Shown one piece after another: positions 15,798 to 24,017 of a DNA stretch of 64,000 nucleotides; position 1 is the stretch's first letter; each line of letters begins with the position of its first letter. The notes below the pieces were generated by a model. That model made no database searches, was not told the origin of the DNA, and saw nothing but the letters and a program-made list of their open reading frames with translations. The translations under genes were made by a program, and so were the position numbers. Origin of the DNA: Gammaproteobacteria bacterium MFB021 (lineage in GTDB: Bacteria > Pseudomonadota > Gammaproteobacteria > Pseudomonadales > Halomonadaceae); NCBI GenBank assembly GCA_000737985.1, contig JNVT01000026.1, positions 1-64,000 of the forward strand. The letters run 5' to 3'.

Positions 15798-17279
15798 ATG
15801 ACTGCCTACGACAAGCTCTATATCGATGGTCAGTGGGTGACCCCGGTTCGAGGCGGGACGTTCGACACGATCGACCCATGCAGTGAAGCCGTCATTGCAA
15901 CGGTGGCCGCGGCGACCGAAGAGGATGTCGATATCGCGGTCAAGGCGGCACGGCGCGCCTTCGATGAGGGGGAGTGGCCCCATCTGCCCGGCACGCAACG
16001 AGCTGCGGTGCTGCGGCGTATTGCGCAAGGCATTCGCGAGCGTGTCCAGGCGTTGGCGGAGATCGAGGTGCGCGATAACGGCAAGCCGCTGCCGGAGGCG
16101 ATCTGGGACATCGAGGACACGGCCGGCTGCTTCGATTTCTACGCCGACATGGCCGATAACTTCGATGCCACGCGCGAAAAGCCGGTCGCCCTCGGCGATG
16201 AGAGCTTCAGCTCGGTCGCCCGCCAGGAGCCGGTGGGGGTGGCCGGCGCCATCATCCCCTGGAACTTCCCCATGCTGATGGCCTCGTGGAAGGTAGCGCC
16301 GGCGCTGGCGGCGGGCTGCAGCGTGGTGCTCAAGCCTTCGGAGGTCACCCCGTTGACCGCCCTGGAGCTGGCCGATATCGCCCATCGGGCGGGCGTGCCG
16401 GCGGGCGTGTTCAACGTGATCACCGGCTTTGGCAAGGAAGCCGGTGCACCGCTGACGGCCCATCCCGGCGTCGACAAGCTGGCCTTTACCGGCAGCGTGC
16501 CCACCGGCAGCGCCATCATGCAGACGGCCGCGCGGGATATTCGCAACCTGAGCCTGGAGCTGGGGGGTAAATCACCGTTTGTGGTGTTCGACGACAGCGA
16601 CCTGGAAGCGGCGGTCGAATGGATCATGTTCGGTATCTTCTGGAACAAGGGCGAAGTCTGTTCGGCCACCTCTCGCCTGCTGGTGCAGGAAGGGCTGTAT
16701 CAGCCGCTGATGGATCGCCTGGTCGAGGAGATCGACAAGCTGCCCATCGGTAATGGTATGGATGAGGGCGTGCTGCTCGGGCCGCTGGTGAACAAGACCC
16801 AGTACGACAAGGTCCTGGCGGCGATCGCGCGGGGTCAGGAGGAGGGCGCCCGGCTGCTGGTCGGCGGTGAGCGTCCGGCGGGCATGGACAAGGGCTATTT
16901 CCTGAAGCCGGCGATTTTCGTCGACGTGCCGGAAGAGAGCTGGGTCTGGCAAGAGGAGATCTTCGGGCCGGTCCTCTGCGTGCGTACCTTCAAGGACGAA
17001 CACGAGGCCGTCAGACTGGCCAACGCGTCACGTTTCGGTCTGGCCGCGGCGGTCATGTCCGGCGATGACGAGCGCGCCGAGCGGGTCGCCCGCCGTTTCC
17101 GGGCCGGGATCGTCTGGATCAACTGTTCACAGCCCACCTTTACCGAAGCGCCCTGGGGCGGCTACAAGCAGAGTGGCATCGGTCGCGAACTCGGCGAATG
17201 GGGCTTTCACAACTATCTCGAAACCAAGCAGATTACCCGTTACGACAGCCAGAAACCCTGGGGCTGGTATCTGAAATAG
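15798..17279 (+). CDS. NAD(P)-dependent aldehyde dehydrogenase, probable alpha-ketoglutarate semialdehyde dehydrogenase
   Basis: A 493-residue ALDH-superfamily enzyme. It has the cofactor-region PWNFPMLMASWKVAPALAAG, the catalytic glutamate in LELGGKSP (about residue 254) and the nucleophilic cysteine in GEVCSATSRL (about residue 287). The EIFGPVLCVRTF and PWGGYKQSGIGRELG motifs near the end are complete. In the hydroxyproline pathway this step turns 2,5-dioxopentanoate into alpha-ketoglutarate (EC 1.2.1.26). By sequence style it also resembles betaine or gamma-aminobutyraldehyde dehydrogenases, so the substrate rests on gene context. It is in one operon with the oxidase before it and the epimerase 16 bases after it. 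Ribosome site AGGAG precedes the ATG. Confidence 0.88.
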   Translation: MTAYDKLYIDGQWVTPVRGGTFDTIDPCSEAVIATVAAATEEDVDIAVKAARRAFDEGEWPHLPGTQRAAVLRRIAQGIRERVQALAEIEVRDNGKPLPEAIWDIEDTAGCFDFYADMADNFDATREKPVALGDESFSSVARQEPVGVAGAIIPWNFPMLMASWKVAPALAAGCSVVLKPSEVTPLTALELADIAHRAGVPAGVFNVITGFGKEAGAPLTAHPGVDKLAFTGSVPTGSAIMQTAARDIRNLSLELGGKSPFVVFDDSDLEAAVEWIMFGIFWNKGEVCSATSRLLVQEGLYQPLMDRLVEEIDKLPIGNGMDEGVLLGPLVNKTQYDKVLAAIARGQEEGARLLVGGERPAGMDKGYFLKPAIFVDVPEESWVWQEEIFGPVLCVRTFKDEHEAVRLANASRFGLAAAVMSGDDERAERVARRFRAGIVWINCSQPTFTEAPWGGYKQSGIGRELGEWGFHNYLETKQITRYDSQKPWGWYLK

Positions 17280-17295
17280 GCGCGAGGCAATCATC

Positions 17296-18345
17296 ATGCG
17301 TTGGAAAAAGACGCTGCAGCTGGTGGACGTGCACTGCGAAGGCGAGGTCGGCAAGGTCATCACCGGCGGTGTGATCGATCTGCCGGGTGCCACCATGCTG
17401 GAGAAGATGAACTACATCAATCAGGTGGACGACAGCCTGCGCCGACTGGTGGTTCAGGAGCCGCGCGGGTGCCTGCAGGCATCGGTCAACCTGCTGCTGC
17501 CGCCTACCCGCCCCGAGGCCGATGCCGGGTTCATCGTCCTGCAGGCGGACAGGGCGCACCCCATGTCCGGCAGCAACTGTATCTGCGTGGTCACCGCCCT
17601 GCTGGAGCTGGGGATGGTCGAGATGCGCGAGCCCGAGACGACTGTCGTGCTCGACACGCCCGCCGGCCTGGTGACCGCTTATGCGCGATGTGACAATGGC
17701 CGCTGCGTGTCGGTCTCGCTGGATATGGTGCCGGCCTTCGTCGAGGCGCTGGATGTCGCTTTCGAAACGTCGGAGCGGGGGCTGGTGCGCGCCGATATCG
17801 CCTATGGCGGCGTGTACTATGCCCTCATCGATGCGGCGCCGCTGGGGCTGACCATTGCGCCGGAGAACGCGCGCGAACTGGCCACCCTGGGCACCAGCTT
17901 CAAGAATGCGATCAACGATCAAATTCGCGTGCAGCACCCGTGCTACCCCGACATCGACTCGATCGCCTACGTGATGTTTCGCCATCGCCTGACGCCCACG
18001 AGCTATCAGACCTGCACCACTCTGCCGCCCGGGCGCGTGGACCGCTCGCCCTGCGGCACCGGCAGCTCCGCCAATCTGGCGGTGCTCCACGCGCGTGGCG
18101 AGGCGCAGGTCGGCAGTGAACTCGAATCGCACTCGATCATCGGCGGTCGCTTCGACATCACGCTGCGCGACGCAGGAGAGCTGGCCGGACGCGCGGTCGT
18201 TCACCCGCGGGTGACCGGCCGCGCCTGGGTCTACGGCTTTCATCAGATCGGCGTGGACCCGGACGACCCCCTGGCCGAGGGCTTCATGCTCAGCGACACC
18301 TGGGGCGCAGATCTGGCCAACATGATGCGCCAGTCGCGAGCGTGA
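17296..18345 (+). CDS. Proline racemase superfamily protein, probable 4-hydroxyproline 2-epimerase (Ser/Cys active site)
   Basis: A 349-residue PLP-independent racemase/epimerase/dehydratase family member. Proline racemases use two cysteines. Here the first catalytic position is serine (HPMSGSNC, Ser91) and the second is cysteine (RSPCGTGSS, Cys253). Family members with a Ser/Cys pair are known, as far as I recall, to act as 3- or 4-hydroxyproline epimerases, while Cys/Thr members are trans-3-hydroxyproline dehydratases. The oxidase, deaminase and aldehyde dehydrogenase alongside fit conversion of trans-4-hydroxy-L-proline to the cis-D epimer as the entry step. A dehydratase role cannot be excluded. 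It ends the catabolic operon. Confidence 0.83.
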   Translation: MRWKKTLQLVDVHCEGEVGKVITGGVIDLPGATMLEKMNYINQVDDSLRRLVVQEPRGCLQASVNLLLPPTRPEADAGFIVLQADRAHPMSGSNCICVVTALLELGMVEMREPETTVVLDTPAGLVTAYARCDNGRCVSVSLDMVPAFVEALDVAFETSERGLVRADIAYGGVYYALIDAAPLGLTIAPENARELATLGTSFKNAINDQIRVQHPCYPDIDSIAYVMFRHRLTPTSYQTCTTLPPGRVDRSPCGTGSSANLAVLHARGEAQVGSELESHSIIGGRFDITLRDAGELAGRAVVHPRVTGRAWVYGFHQIGVDPDDPLAEGFMLSDTWGADLANMMRQSRA

Positions 18346-18502
18346 TCATCGGACGACGTCCCTTCGGGCAGCGTCTGACAAGGGGGCGCTTCTGCAGGGG
18401 GCGGGGACGGCGCGCAGAGAGTACAGGGTGGCTTCATCGCGAGCCGCCGCGTCCATGACTACATTCAGGCAGGAACGCATTCACGCATGAGCAAGCTACA
18501 TC

Positions 18503-19228
18503 ATGGCTAAAGCAGACACCGCCGGCCGCGGAAGCCGCCGCCACGGGGGGCGCTACGTCTACGACTCGCTGCGCACCCAGATTCTGACGCTGGCGCTCAA
18601 GCCCGGTACCCAGCTCGATGAGGTATCCCTGGCCGAGCAGTTCGAACTGTCACGCTCGCCGGTGCGCGATGCGCTGGCGCGTCTGATGAGCGAGGGGCTG
18701 GTCACCATGCTGCCCAATCGCACGACCATGGTGACGCCGTTCGACGTCAAGGACTTTCCCCACTACATCGCGGCGCTGGATCTGGTTCAGCGCGCGGTGA
18801 CGCGCTTTGCCGCGGCTTATCGCCGTGATGCGGACCTCGAAGCCATCCGTGCCGCCGATGAGGCCTATATCAAGGTGGTCAGTGAAGGGCAGGACTTCCC
18901 GGGGATGTCCGAGTGCAACAAGCGCTTTCACCTGTGTATCGCCGAGGCCGGGCAGAACCCGTATTTCATCAGCCACTACGAGCGGCTGCTGGGAGAAGGC
19001 CAGCGGATTCTGCATCTCCAACTGGATTACATCATGCACGATGGGCGGGGACGGCCGCTGGGTCGCGACCACGATGCGCTCATCGATGCCATCGCCAGGC
19101 AGGACGTCGAGGCGGCAGACGAGGCCGCTCATCAGCATACCGTGCTGTTTCAGCAGCGCTTTCTCGAGTTCATGCAGCAGAACGCCACAGCCGGGATGGC
19201 GATTTACCACCAGCCGGCGTCGGGCTGA
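18503..19228 (+). CDS. GntR-family transcriptional regulator, FCD subfamily
   Basis: A 241-residue regulator. The N-terminal winged helix (about residues 18-82) has the GntR pattern VYDSLRTQILTLALKPGTQL, then LAEQFELSRSPVRDAL and LVTMLPNRTTMV. The C-terminal FCD domain (about 90-225) has the metal/ligand residues in the usual places (N-x-x-F-H in CNKRFHLCIAEA, H in RDHDALIDAIA and in AAHQHT). It lies directly downstream of the hydroxyproline operon and is the obvious candidate to bind the shared inverted repeat at 9945 and 14326. No copy of that repeat was found in front of this gene itself. The FCD ligand is probably hydroxyproline or a pathway intermediate. Confidence 0.9.
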   Translation: MAKADTAGRGSRRHGGRYVYDSLRTQILTLALKPGTQLDEVSLAEQFELSRSPVRDALARLMSEGLVTMLPNRTTMVTPFDVKDFPHYIAALDLVQRAVTRFAAAYRRDADLEAIRAADEAYIKVVSEGQDFPGMSECNKRFHLCIAEAGQNPYFISHYERLLGEGQRILHLQLDYIMHDGRGRPLGRDHDALIDAIARQDVEAADEAAHQHTVLFQQRFLEFMQQNATAGMAIYHQPASG

Positions 19229-19305
19229 CGCTCACGGCTGGCGCCATCGCGCTTTTCACTCATCGACGCGATCGCGTGTCGTTCATTGCAGCAAGGAGCA
19301 ACGCC

Positions 19306-19902
19306 ATGAAAATTCTCGTTGTCGGTGCCACAGGCACCATCGGCAAGGCCGCGGCCGACGAGCTGGCCACGGATCATGAGGTCATTCGCGTGGGCCATAC
19401 GCGCGGCGACTATCAGGTCGACCTGACCCGCGATGACAGTGTCGAGGCGCTCTTCGCGCAGGTCGGTCGGGTCGACGCCATCGTGGTGGCCTTCGGCGGG
19501 GTGCATTTCGGTTTTCTGAACGAGATGAGCGCCGACGACTTCAACGTCGGGCTGCAGAACAAGTTGCTGGCCCAGGTGCGTCTGGTGCTGATCGGCCAGC
19601 ACTACCTCAACGACGGCGGCTCGTTCACCCTCACGACCGGTATCCTTTCAGAAGTGCCGATCAAGAAAGGGGTCAACGCCATGGCGGTCAATGCGGGCAT
19701 CGAAGGCTTCGTGAAGGCCGCCACGACCGATCTTGGCGGTTTTCGCATCAACGCGGTCAGCCCCACCGTATTGACCGAATCGCTGGGCAAATACGGCCCG
19801 TTCTTCCCCGGTTTCGAGAGCGTCGATGCCGCCCGCGTGGGCCGCGCCTTCCGCCGCAGTATCGAAGGCGTGCAGACCGGCCAGATCTTCAAGATTTGGT
19901 AA
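19306..19902 (+). CDS. Short-chain dehydrogenase/reductase
   Basis: A 198-residue SDR-type Rossmann protein. The start at 19306 has AAGGAG upstream and begins MKILVVGATGTIGKAAADEL, giving the GxxGxxG nucleotide site. The catalytic region is unusual: the Ser/Tyr positions appear as LTTGILSE and GVNAMAVNAGIEGFVKAA, without the standard YxxxK motif, as in the YbbO/CsgA-like short group that lacks the tyrosine. The C-terminus reads GFRINAVSPTVL, a normal SDR feature. It is short compared with the usual 240-250 residues. A role in the neighbouring hydroxyproline pathway is not evident. It was the gene downstream of yicC before the island inserted. Confidence 0.75.
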   Translation: MKILVVGATGTIGKAAADELATDHEVIRVGHTRGDYQVDLTRDDSVEALFAQVGRVDAIVVAFGGVHFGFLNEMSADDFNVGLQNKLLAQVRLVLIGQHYLNDGGSFTLTTGILSEVPIKKGVNAMAVNAGIEGFVKAATTDLGGFRINAVSPTVLTESLGKYGPFFPGFESVDAARVGRAFRRSIEGVQTGQIFKIW

Positions 19903-19907
19903 CGGCA

Positions 19908-19928
19908 GGGCCGGCGTCGAGCCGGCCC
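19908..19928. terminator. Hairpin downstream of the SDR gene
   Basis: Perfect eight-base stem GGGCCGGC / GCCGGCCC with a five-base loop, three bases after the SDR stop codon. There is no T-run, so it may be a weak or rho-aided terminator, or originally served both this gene and yicC, whose old 3' end lies just beyond. Confidence 0.5.
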
Positions 19929-19955
19929 AACGCCTTCGTGAGGGGGGACGGGCGT

Positions 19956-19975
19956 TACTCGATATTCTGGATCTG
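19956..19975. repeat. Left attachment site (attL) of the integrated island
   Basis: TACTCGATATTCTGGATCTG matches 58647-58666 with one mismatch. Read on the minus strand it encodes Q-I-Q-N-I-E followed by TAA, the C-terminus of YicC. This is therefore the displaced original end of yicC. Confidence 0.85.
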
Positions 19976-20451
19976 AAGATGTAATTTGATGTATTTTTTA
20001 TTTATAAAACAGTTGGTTAGTTTTATTTTATGCATAGTTTTTTATTTGTTCCTACCCATCTTACTCCCCATCTGGTAGGAGAGAGACAGTCCTAGCTGAG
20101 AGCAAATGCAAACCTACCACAATCAGCTCAAGGTGACGCTCTCGCAGGGGGCTTCGTGCGTGCGATGAAATGTCCACCACCTCTGGGCTGGTATTGAGAG
20201 TAATGTCAGCAGCGTAGTGGTGAAAATGCCGCTACTGACCTTGGGGGCGTGCATGATGTCCTGTTCAAGGCTTCCCAGACACCGTTCGCTGCGGGGAACC
20301 TTCTTCTTGTTCTGTTGCTGAGCCTGAGCGACAGAAATCTGCTTCATCGGTTGGCTTTGGTCAGACAGTGGCAAGAAAGCCAGGTTTTACCCTGCGGTTG
20401 ACTCTCCGTCAGCTGCGGAGGTGTTTACGCAGCGCTTCCCTAGCCCCACAG
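19976..20451. other. Left end of the island, AT-rich then unassigned
   Basis: About 475 bases without a supported gene. The first 120 bases are very AT-rich. An 83-codon frame on the minus strand (20123-20374) lacks a ribosome site and recognisable domain and ends in the GC-rich part; it may be a remnant. No terminal inverted repeat of an IS was identified. Confidence 0.3.
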
Positions 20452-20910
20452 CTACTCACTCTGCGACGGAAATGGGGCTCCCTCGCTTTCTTCCGCCTGA
20501 TGACGTCGTTGCTCCGGCGTCCATAACGTCTTGAGATAGTTCACCACGGAGCGGATCTCGGCGGGGGTCAGGACATTCTCGAAGGCCGGCATCGTCAGTC
20601 GCTCGGTCTTGTTCCAGGGGTCGCGCCATCCCTCGGCGATGATCCGGTAGAGCATCGCATCGGAGTGTTTCCAGGTATGCCCCTCCGGCCCGTGAGGGGG
20701 AGCGGGCAATTCGCCCTGGGCATTCTGGTGCTCCCAGTTCGGCTGGCCCTCGCCCTCGCTGCCGTGGCAGCTGGCACAGTACTGCTGGTAGATCCTTTCT
20801 CCCTCTTCCAGCCGAGAGGTATCGCGCGAAGAGGGGCCACCCCCCGCCATGGCCTGCCCGGCGGCACTCATCAGCAGCCACGTTGTGACGAGGATCCAGA
20901 GCTTACGCAT
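20452..20910 (-). CDS. Secreted c-type cytochrome, single haem
   Basis: A 152-residue protein with a signal peptide (MRKLWILVTTWLLMSAAGQ, cleavage after AMA) and one haem-binding CASCH motif near residue 45. The likely distal methionine is in LTMPAFENVLTPAE, followed by the class I cytochrome c end helix (IRSVVNYLKTLW). It is periplasmic. Its start overlaps the end of the Asp-box protein gene by 8 bases, so the two are coupled. In copper and iron-stress islands such small cytochromes occur with SCO, DUF411 and CcdA genes; the electron partner is unknown. The ATG at 20910 is chosen because it gives the signal peptide. Confidence 0.85.
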   Translation of the reverse strand: MRKLWILVTTWLLMSAAGQAMAGGGPSSRDTSRLEEGERIYQQYCASCHGSEGEGQPNWEHQNAQGELPAPPHGPEGHTWKHSDAMLYRIIAEGWRDPWNKTERLTMPAFENVLTPAEIRSVVNYLKTLWTPEQRRHQAEESEGAPFPSQSE

Positions 20911-21769
20911 CGGGGGGTGTCCAGGTTTGGCCCTGATCTTCGCTGCGCATGAGCTCCCCCTCGCGATCCAGGGCATAGAGCGTTCCCTGCGGCGCAAGCG
21001 TAAGCGTGACGAACGTCGGGCCATCACCCTTTACTTGCTGCCACTCCTGGCCGCCATTGTCGCTGCGCCACAGGCCTTGCTCCGTGGCCACATAGACGTG
21101 TTCGGGATCGTCGAGCTTGTAGGCCAGATCATAGACTCTGCCGGCATCGAGCTCCCCGGTCGGTCGCCAGCCGCAGAAGCAATCCATCGACAGGCGAACC
21201 GCATCGTCGGACACCGCATAGAGCCAGCCAGTCTGCATGCTCCCCTCCATATCGGAGTGGATGAGCCGGCGAACGGGTTGGGCAGGACCGCTATCCATCT
21301 TCTTCCAGGTCGTGCCGGCATCCTCACTCTGGTAGAGGCCGTCGTCGGCAATCACCACATAGAGTGTCTCGGGCTGATGGCGGTGCACGTCCAAGGCGGT
21401 AACGTCCTGGTTAGGCAAGCCATCGTTGAGTTCCTGCCAGGTTTCTCCATGATCGGTGCTGCGCTGCACCCCGATCGAGGGGCCGGCGATATAGAGGGCC
21501 TGTTCGGCTGTTGCCGGTTCCGATACCGTTACCAACCGTCCCTCCGCTACTTCGTCGGGCAAGGGAATCATCGTCCAGGCCGCCCCGCCATCCGTGCTTT
21601 CGAAAAGCTGGTTGGCCTGTACTTTGAGCAGCCGTTCGCCTGTTTGGTCATAACTCAGCGACGGCAATGCCTCCTCGGCGGCCCCGGCCATACTGACGAA
21701 GCTCAGACTGGCCATGACCCAGCTCGTCAGTGACAGGGCACGCCAGAAGCGACCCGTGATTTTGTTCAT
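20903..21769 (-). CDS. Periplasmic Asp-box (BNR/YCF48-like) beta-propeller protein
   Basis: A 288-residue protein starting MNKITGRFWRAL with a signal peptide ending near AGAAEE. At least five Asp-box motifs of the type S-x-D-x-G-x-x-W are present (STDGGAAW, STDHGETW, SEDAGTTW, SDNGGQEW, SEDQGQTW), spaced as in a beta-propeller. The fold occurs in sialidases, YCF48 and many uncharacterised periplasmic proteins; there are no sialidase active-site residues. The propeller may serve as an assembly factor. A pair of cysteines in SMDCFCGW is unusual for the family and could bind metal or form a disulphide. It is cotranscribed with the cytochrome and CcdA. Confidence 0.8.
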   Translation of the reverse strand: MNKITGRFWRALSLTSWVMASLSFVSMAGAAEEALPSLSYDQTGERLLKVQANQLFESTDGGAAWTMIPLPDEVAEGRLVTVSEPATAEQALYIAGPSIGVQRSTDHGETWQELNDGLPNQDVTALDVHRHQPETLYVVIADDGLYQSEDAGTTWKKMDSGPAQPVRRLIHSDMEGSMQTGWLYAVSDDAVRLSMDCFCGWRPTGELDAGRVYDLAYKLDDPEHVYVATEQGLWRSDNGGQEWQQVKGDGPTFVTLTLAPQGTLYALDREGELMRSEDQGQTWTPPDA

Positions 21770-21792
21770 TGCAATATTTCCTCGAATAATGG

Positions 21793-22536
21793 CTAGCCGA
21801 TGCTGCCTAGCGCCGGAAAGGTGCGCAATAACCAATAGGACAGCTCGGTCAGTTTGCCGGTGATCATCAAGATGCCCATCAGGATCATGATCAGCCCGGC
21901 CGCCAGATGCATGACTCGGCCCCAGCGGCGCAGGAATGGCTGGTGGTGCAGGAAGCGATCGAGCGACACCGCCGTCAACAGAAAGGGCACCCCCAGGCCC
22001 AGCGAATAGATGCCGAGCAACGCCATTCCGCTCGAGGCATTGGCCGTCGAGGCGCTGACGGTCAGAATGGCGCCCAGGATCGGGCCGATGCAGGGGGTCC
22101 AGCCGAAGGCGAACGCCACACCTAGGAGGTAGGCCGCACCAGGCCCCCCGCCCGCTTCCTTGAGGCGGCCGATCAACCGCCATTCCCGCTGTAACCAGTG
22201 CAGCGGAATGAGCCCGGTCATGAAGGCACCGAACAGGATGACGATGAGACTGCCGACCAGGTTCGCCTCCTGGCGATAGATCAGCAGCAGACGCCCGATG
22301 GCCGTGGCACTGGCGCCCAGCATCAGGAATATCGTGGTGAACCCGAGCACGAACCAGATCGACTGGGTTAACACCCGGAGTCGCTCCCGTCGATCCGCTT
22401 CCCGTATCTGCCCCAGCGAGCGCCCGGCGACGAAGGAGAGATAGCCAGGCACGAGCGGTAAGACACAGGGCGAAGCGAACGAGATCAGGCCCGCCAGAAA
22501 GGCCGTCGCCAGGCCGATATTGGCAAGCTCCAGCAT
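21793..22536 (-). CDS. ccdA: Cytochrome c biogenesis/thiol-disulphide transporter CcdA
   Basis: A 247-residue inner-membrane protein with six helices. The redox cysteines are in ASPCVLPLVPGY (helix 1) and GWTPCIGP (helix 4), the hallmark of CcdA and of the DsbD membrane domain. It carries electrons from cytoplasmic thioredoxin to periplasmic thioredoxin-fold proteins. The island contains several of these, including the TlpA-like protein in the same operon and a free-standing N-terminal DsbD domain at 26447. The gene lies in a minus-strand run with the cytochrome, propeller and TlpA genes. Confidence 0.93.
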   Translation of the reverse strand: MLELANIGLATAFLAGLISFASPCVLPLVPGYLSFVAGRSLGQIREADRRERLRVLTQSIWFVLGFTTIFLMLGASATAIGRLLLIYRQEANLVGSLIVILFGAFMTGLIPLHWLQREWRLIGRLKEAGGGPGAAYLLGVAFAFGWTPCIGPILGAILTVSASTANASSGMALLGIYSLGLGVPFLLTAVSLDRFLHHQPFLRRWGRVMHLAAGLIMILMGILMITGKLTELSYWLLRTFPALGSIG

Positions 22537-22553
22537 CCTCCCCTATCCCGCGG

Positions 22554-22937
22554 CTAGGCTTGGAGCTTGGATATGGGCCGCTCGGACGGCACCTGGTGAT
22601 TCGCCGCTTGGCGATTGGCGGATGTCGTCTCCGTGGGTACCGCGGTAGAGGCTTCCACCCCGGCTTGTGTATCAGTGACTTCGTCCTGGTCGGTCGACTT
22701 GTTTGTCTTGTCCTTGCATTTCATCATGCACAGTCCTAATCCGCACATGACAAGGCAAGGCAAGAGGCTCACCAAGAGAGGCGCGAGCCCAAGCAGGACC
22801 AACTGATCCCAGCCCATGGCAAGACCACCAGCCACCGCCACAGCGCCCAGCAGCATCCAGCGGCGTGGGCCTGTTACCAGGCCTTTCAGTCCGGCTTTCT
22901 CTTGGCCCTTTTGGGGCTTGTCGTCACAGCAACTCAT
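22554..22937 (-). CDS. Small cysteine-rich membrane protein of unknown function
   Basis: A 127-residue protein that starts MSCCDDKPQKGQEK. Two hydrophobic segments lie near residues 28-70, and the second contains several cysteines (LLPCLVMCGLGLCMMKC). A polar Thr/Gln-rich tail follows. Cysteines at the N-terminus and in the membrane segment suggest metal binding or transfer. The ATG overlaps the stop of the TlpA-like gene (ATGA), and CcdA follows 17 bases later. I do not recognise a named family. Confidence 0.65.
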   Translation of the reverse strand: MSCCDDKPQKGQEKAGLKGLVTGPRRWMLLGAVAVAGGLAMGWDQLVLLGLAPLLVSLLPCLVMCGLGLCMMKCKDKTNKSTDQDEVTDTQAGVEASTAVPTETTSANRQAANHQVPSERPISKLQA

Positions 22938-23503
22938 GGCGCGTCCTCCTGGGTGGTTTCTATGGTTTCGGCAAGAAAGTCGATCATTTCAGGGGTATCC
23001 CACTCGGCCTCCCCGACCAGGCGTCCGATCTCCCTGCCCTGGCGGTCGAGCAGAAGCGTCGTGGGAATACCCACGGCACTGAGGTTCGCGCTGGCCATGC
23101 CGGTTGGATCGACGTAGGGAGCGAGATGCTCGATCCCCACCTCCTGATAGAATTCGTTGACGACCTCGATGCCTTTGCGATCGATCGAGAGTGCGACGAC
23201 CTCGAAATCTGTCCCACCCAATTCAGCCTGGAGGGCATCCAGGGTGGGCATTTCCTCGCGGCAAGGGCCACACCATGTCGCCCAGATGTTGAGCAGGATC
23301 AGCTTTCCTCCGAAGGTGGTCAGCGTCAGCGGAGTACCGTCGCCAGCCTCGAAGCTGATTTCCGACACCTCGCGTGGGCTTTCCCAGAGAAGAAACCCAT
23401 TCGGCCCCACACGTTTGGGTGGTTCGGCGACGGCCAAAGAAGTGATCATTCCCCACAATGCCACCGCTACCCAACTGGTCCCGATCAGTTGTCTCATCAC
23501 CAA
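22934..23503 (-). CDS. TlpA-like periplasmic thiol-disulphide oxidoreductase
   Basis: A 189-residue exported thioredoxin-fold protein. A hydrophobic signal (LIGTSWVAVALWGMITSLAV, cleaved after AVA) is followed by the thioredoxin domain with ATWCGPCREEMP and the cis-proline loop VGIPTTLLLDRQG. TlpA/ResA proteins keep copper-site or haem-site cysteines reduced. CcdA, encoded two genes downstream, is the likely electron donor, and the SCO and DUF411 proteins are plausible clients. It overlaps the next gene by four bases. Confidence 0.88.
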   Translation of the reverse strand: MVMRQLIGTSWVAVALWGMITSLAVAEPPKRVGPNGFLLWESPREVSEISFEAGDGTPLTLTTFGGKLILLNIWATWCGPCREEMPTLDALQAELGGTDFEVVALSIDRKGIEVVNEFYQEVGIEHLAPYVDPTGMASANLSAVGIPTTLLLDRQGREIGRLVGEAEWDTPEMIDFLAETIETTQEDAP

Positions 23504-23512
23504 GGCTCACCT

Positions 23513-23953
23513 TCAGTGGGTGGCGTAAACTTCAGGGGTATCGGTCGGCTGAAAGGCCAGGGTGTAAACCTCCAGTGGGCCCTGTTTCTCGCCCGACATC
23601 CCCGGTGAGCCAAGTGGCATTCCGGGTACGCTCAGGCCTTTGATGAAAGGTTTCTCTTCGAGTACCTGGGTGACGCTTTCCACGGGTACGTGGCCCTCGA
23701 AGACATAGTTGTCGATGAGCGTGGTATGGCAACCCTGCAGTTTCTCGGAAACATCGTGTTCGGCTTTCATCTTCGCGAGATCGTGAGTATCGATTGTCTC
23801 CACTTCGAACCCGTTTCGTTCGAGATACTTGGCATATTCGGCGCAACAGCCACAGTTGGGGTTCTTGTAGAGGGTTGCCGACGTCTCGGCTGCCAACCCT
23901 GTCAGGGGGAAGGTCAATAGAGAAGCGATGGTCAGCGCTTTCCAGTGTTTCAT
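23513..23953 (-). CDS. DUF411 periplasmic metal-binding protein (CopG-like)
   Basis: A 146-residue exported protein of the DUF411 family. After a signal peptide (LTIASLLTFPLTGLAAE) comes the conserved KNPNCGCCAEYAKYLERNGF, then QGCHTTLIDNYVFEGHVP, then GLSVPGMPLGSPGM. The CxCC motif and the further Cys, His and Met residues bind copper in related proteins. The fold is thioredoxin-like. It is found in many copper and silver resistance clusters and here lies between the TlpA-like and SCO genes. Confidence 0.88.
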   Translation of the reverse strand: MKHWKALTIASLLTFPLTGLAAETSATLYKNPNCGCCAEYAKYLERNGFEVETIDTHDLAKMKAEHDVSEKLQGCHTTLIDNYVFEGHVPVESVTQVLEEKPFIKGLSVPGMPLGSPGMSGEKQGPLEVYTLAFQPTDTPEVYATH

Positions 23954-24017
23954 ACGCTAAGGCTCCATAGAGTTCACGAGAACGTTCGGCAGCGAGGCCG
24001 GCTATACTCTCGCGGCA

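Noticed and set aside
20123-20374. 83-codon minus-strand frame at the left end of the island
   Set aside because: No ribosome site, signal or family; could be a gene remnant but cannot be supported.
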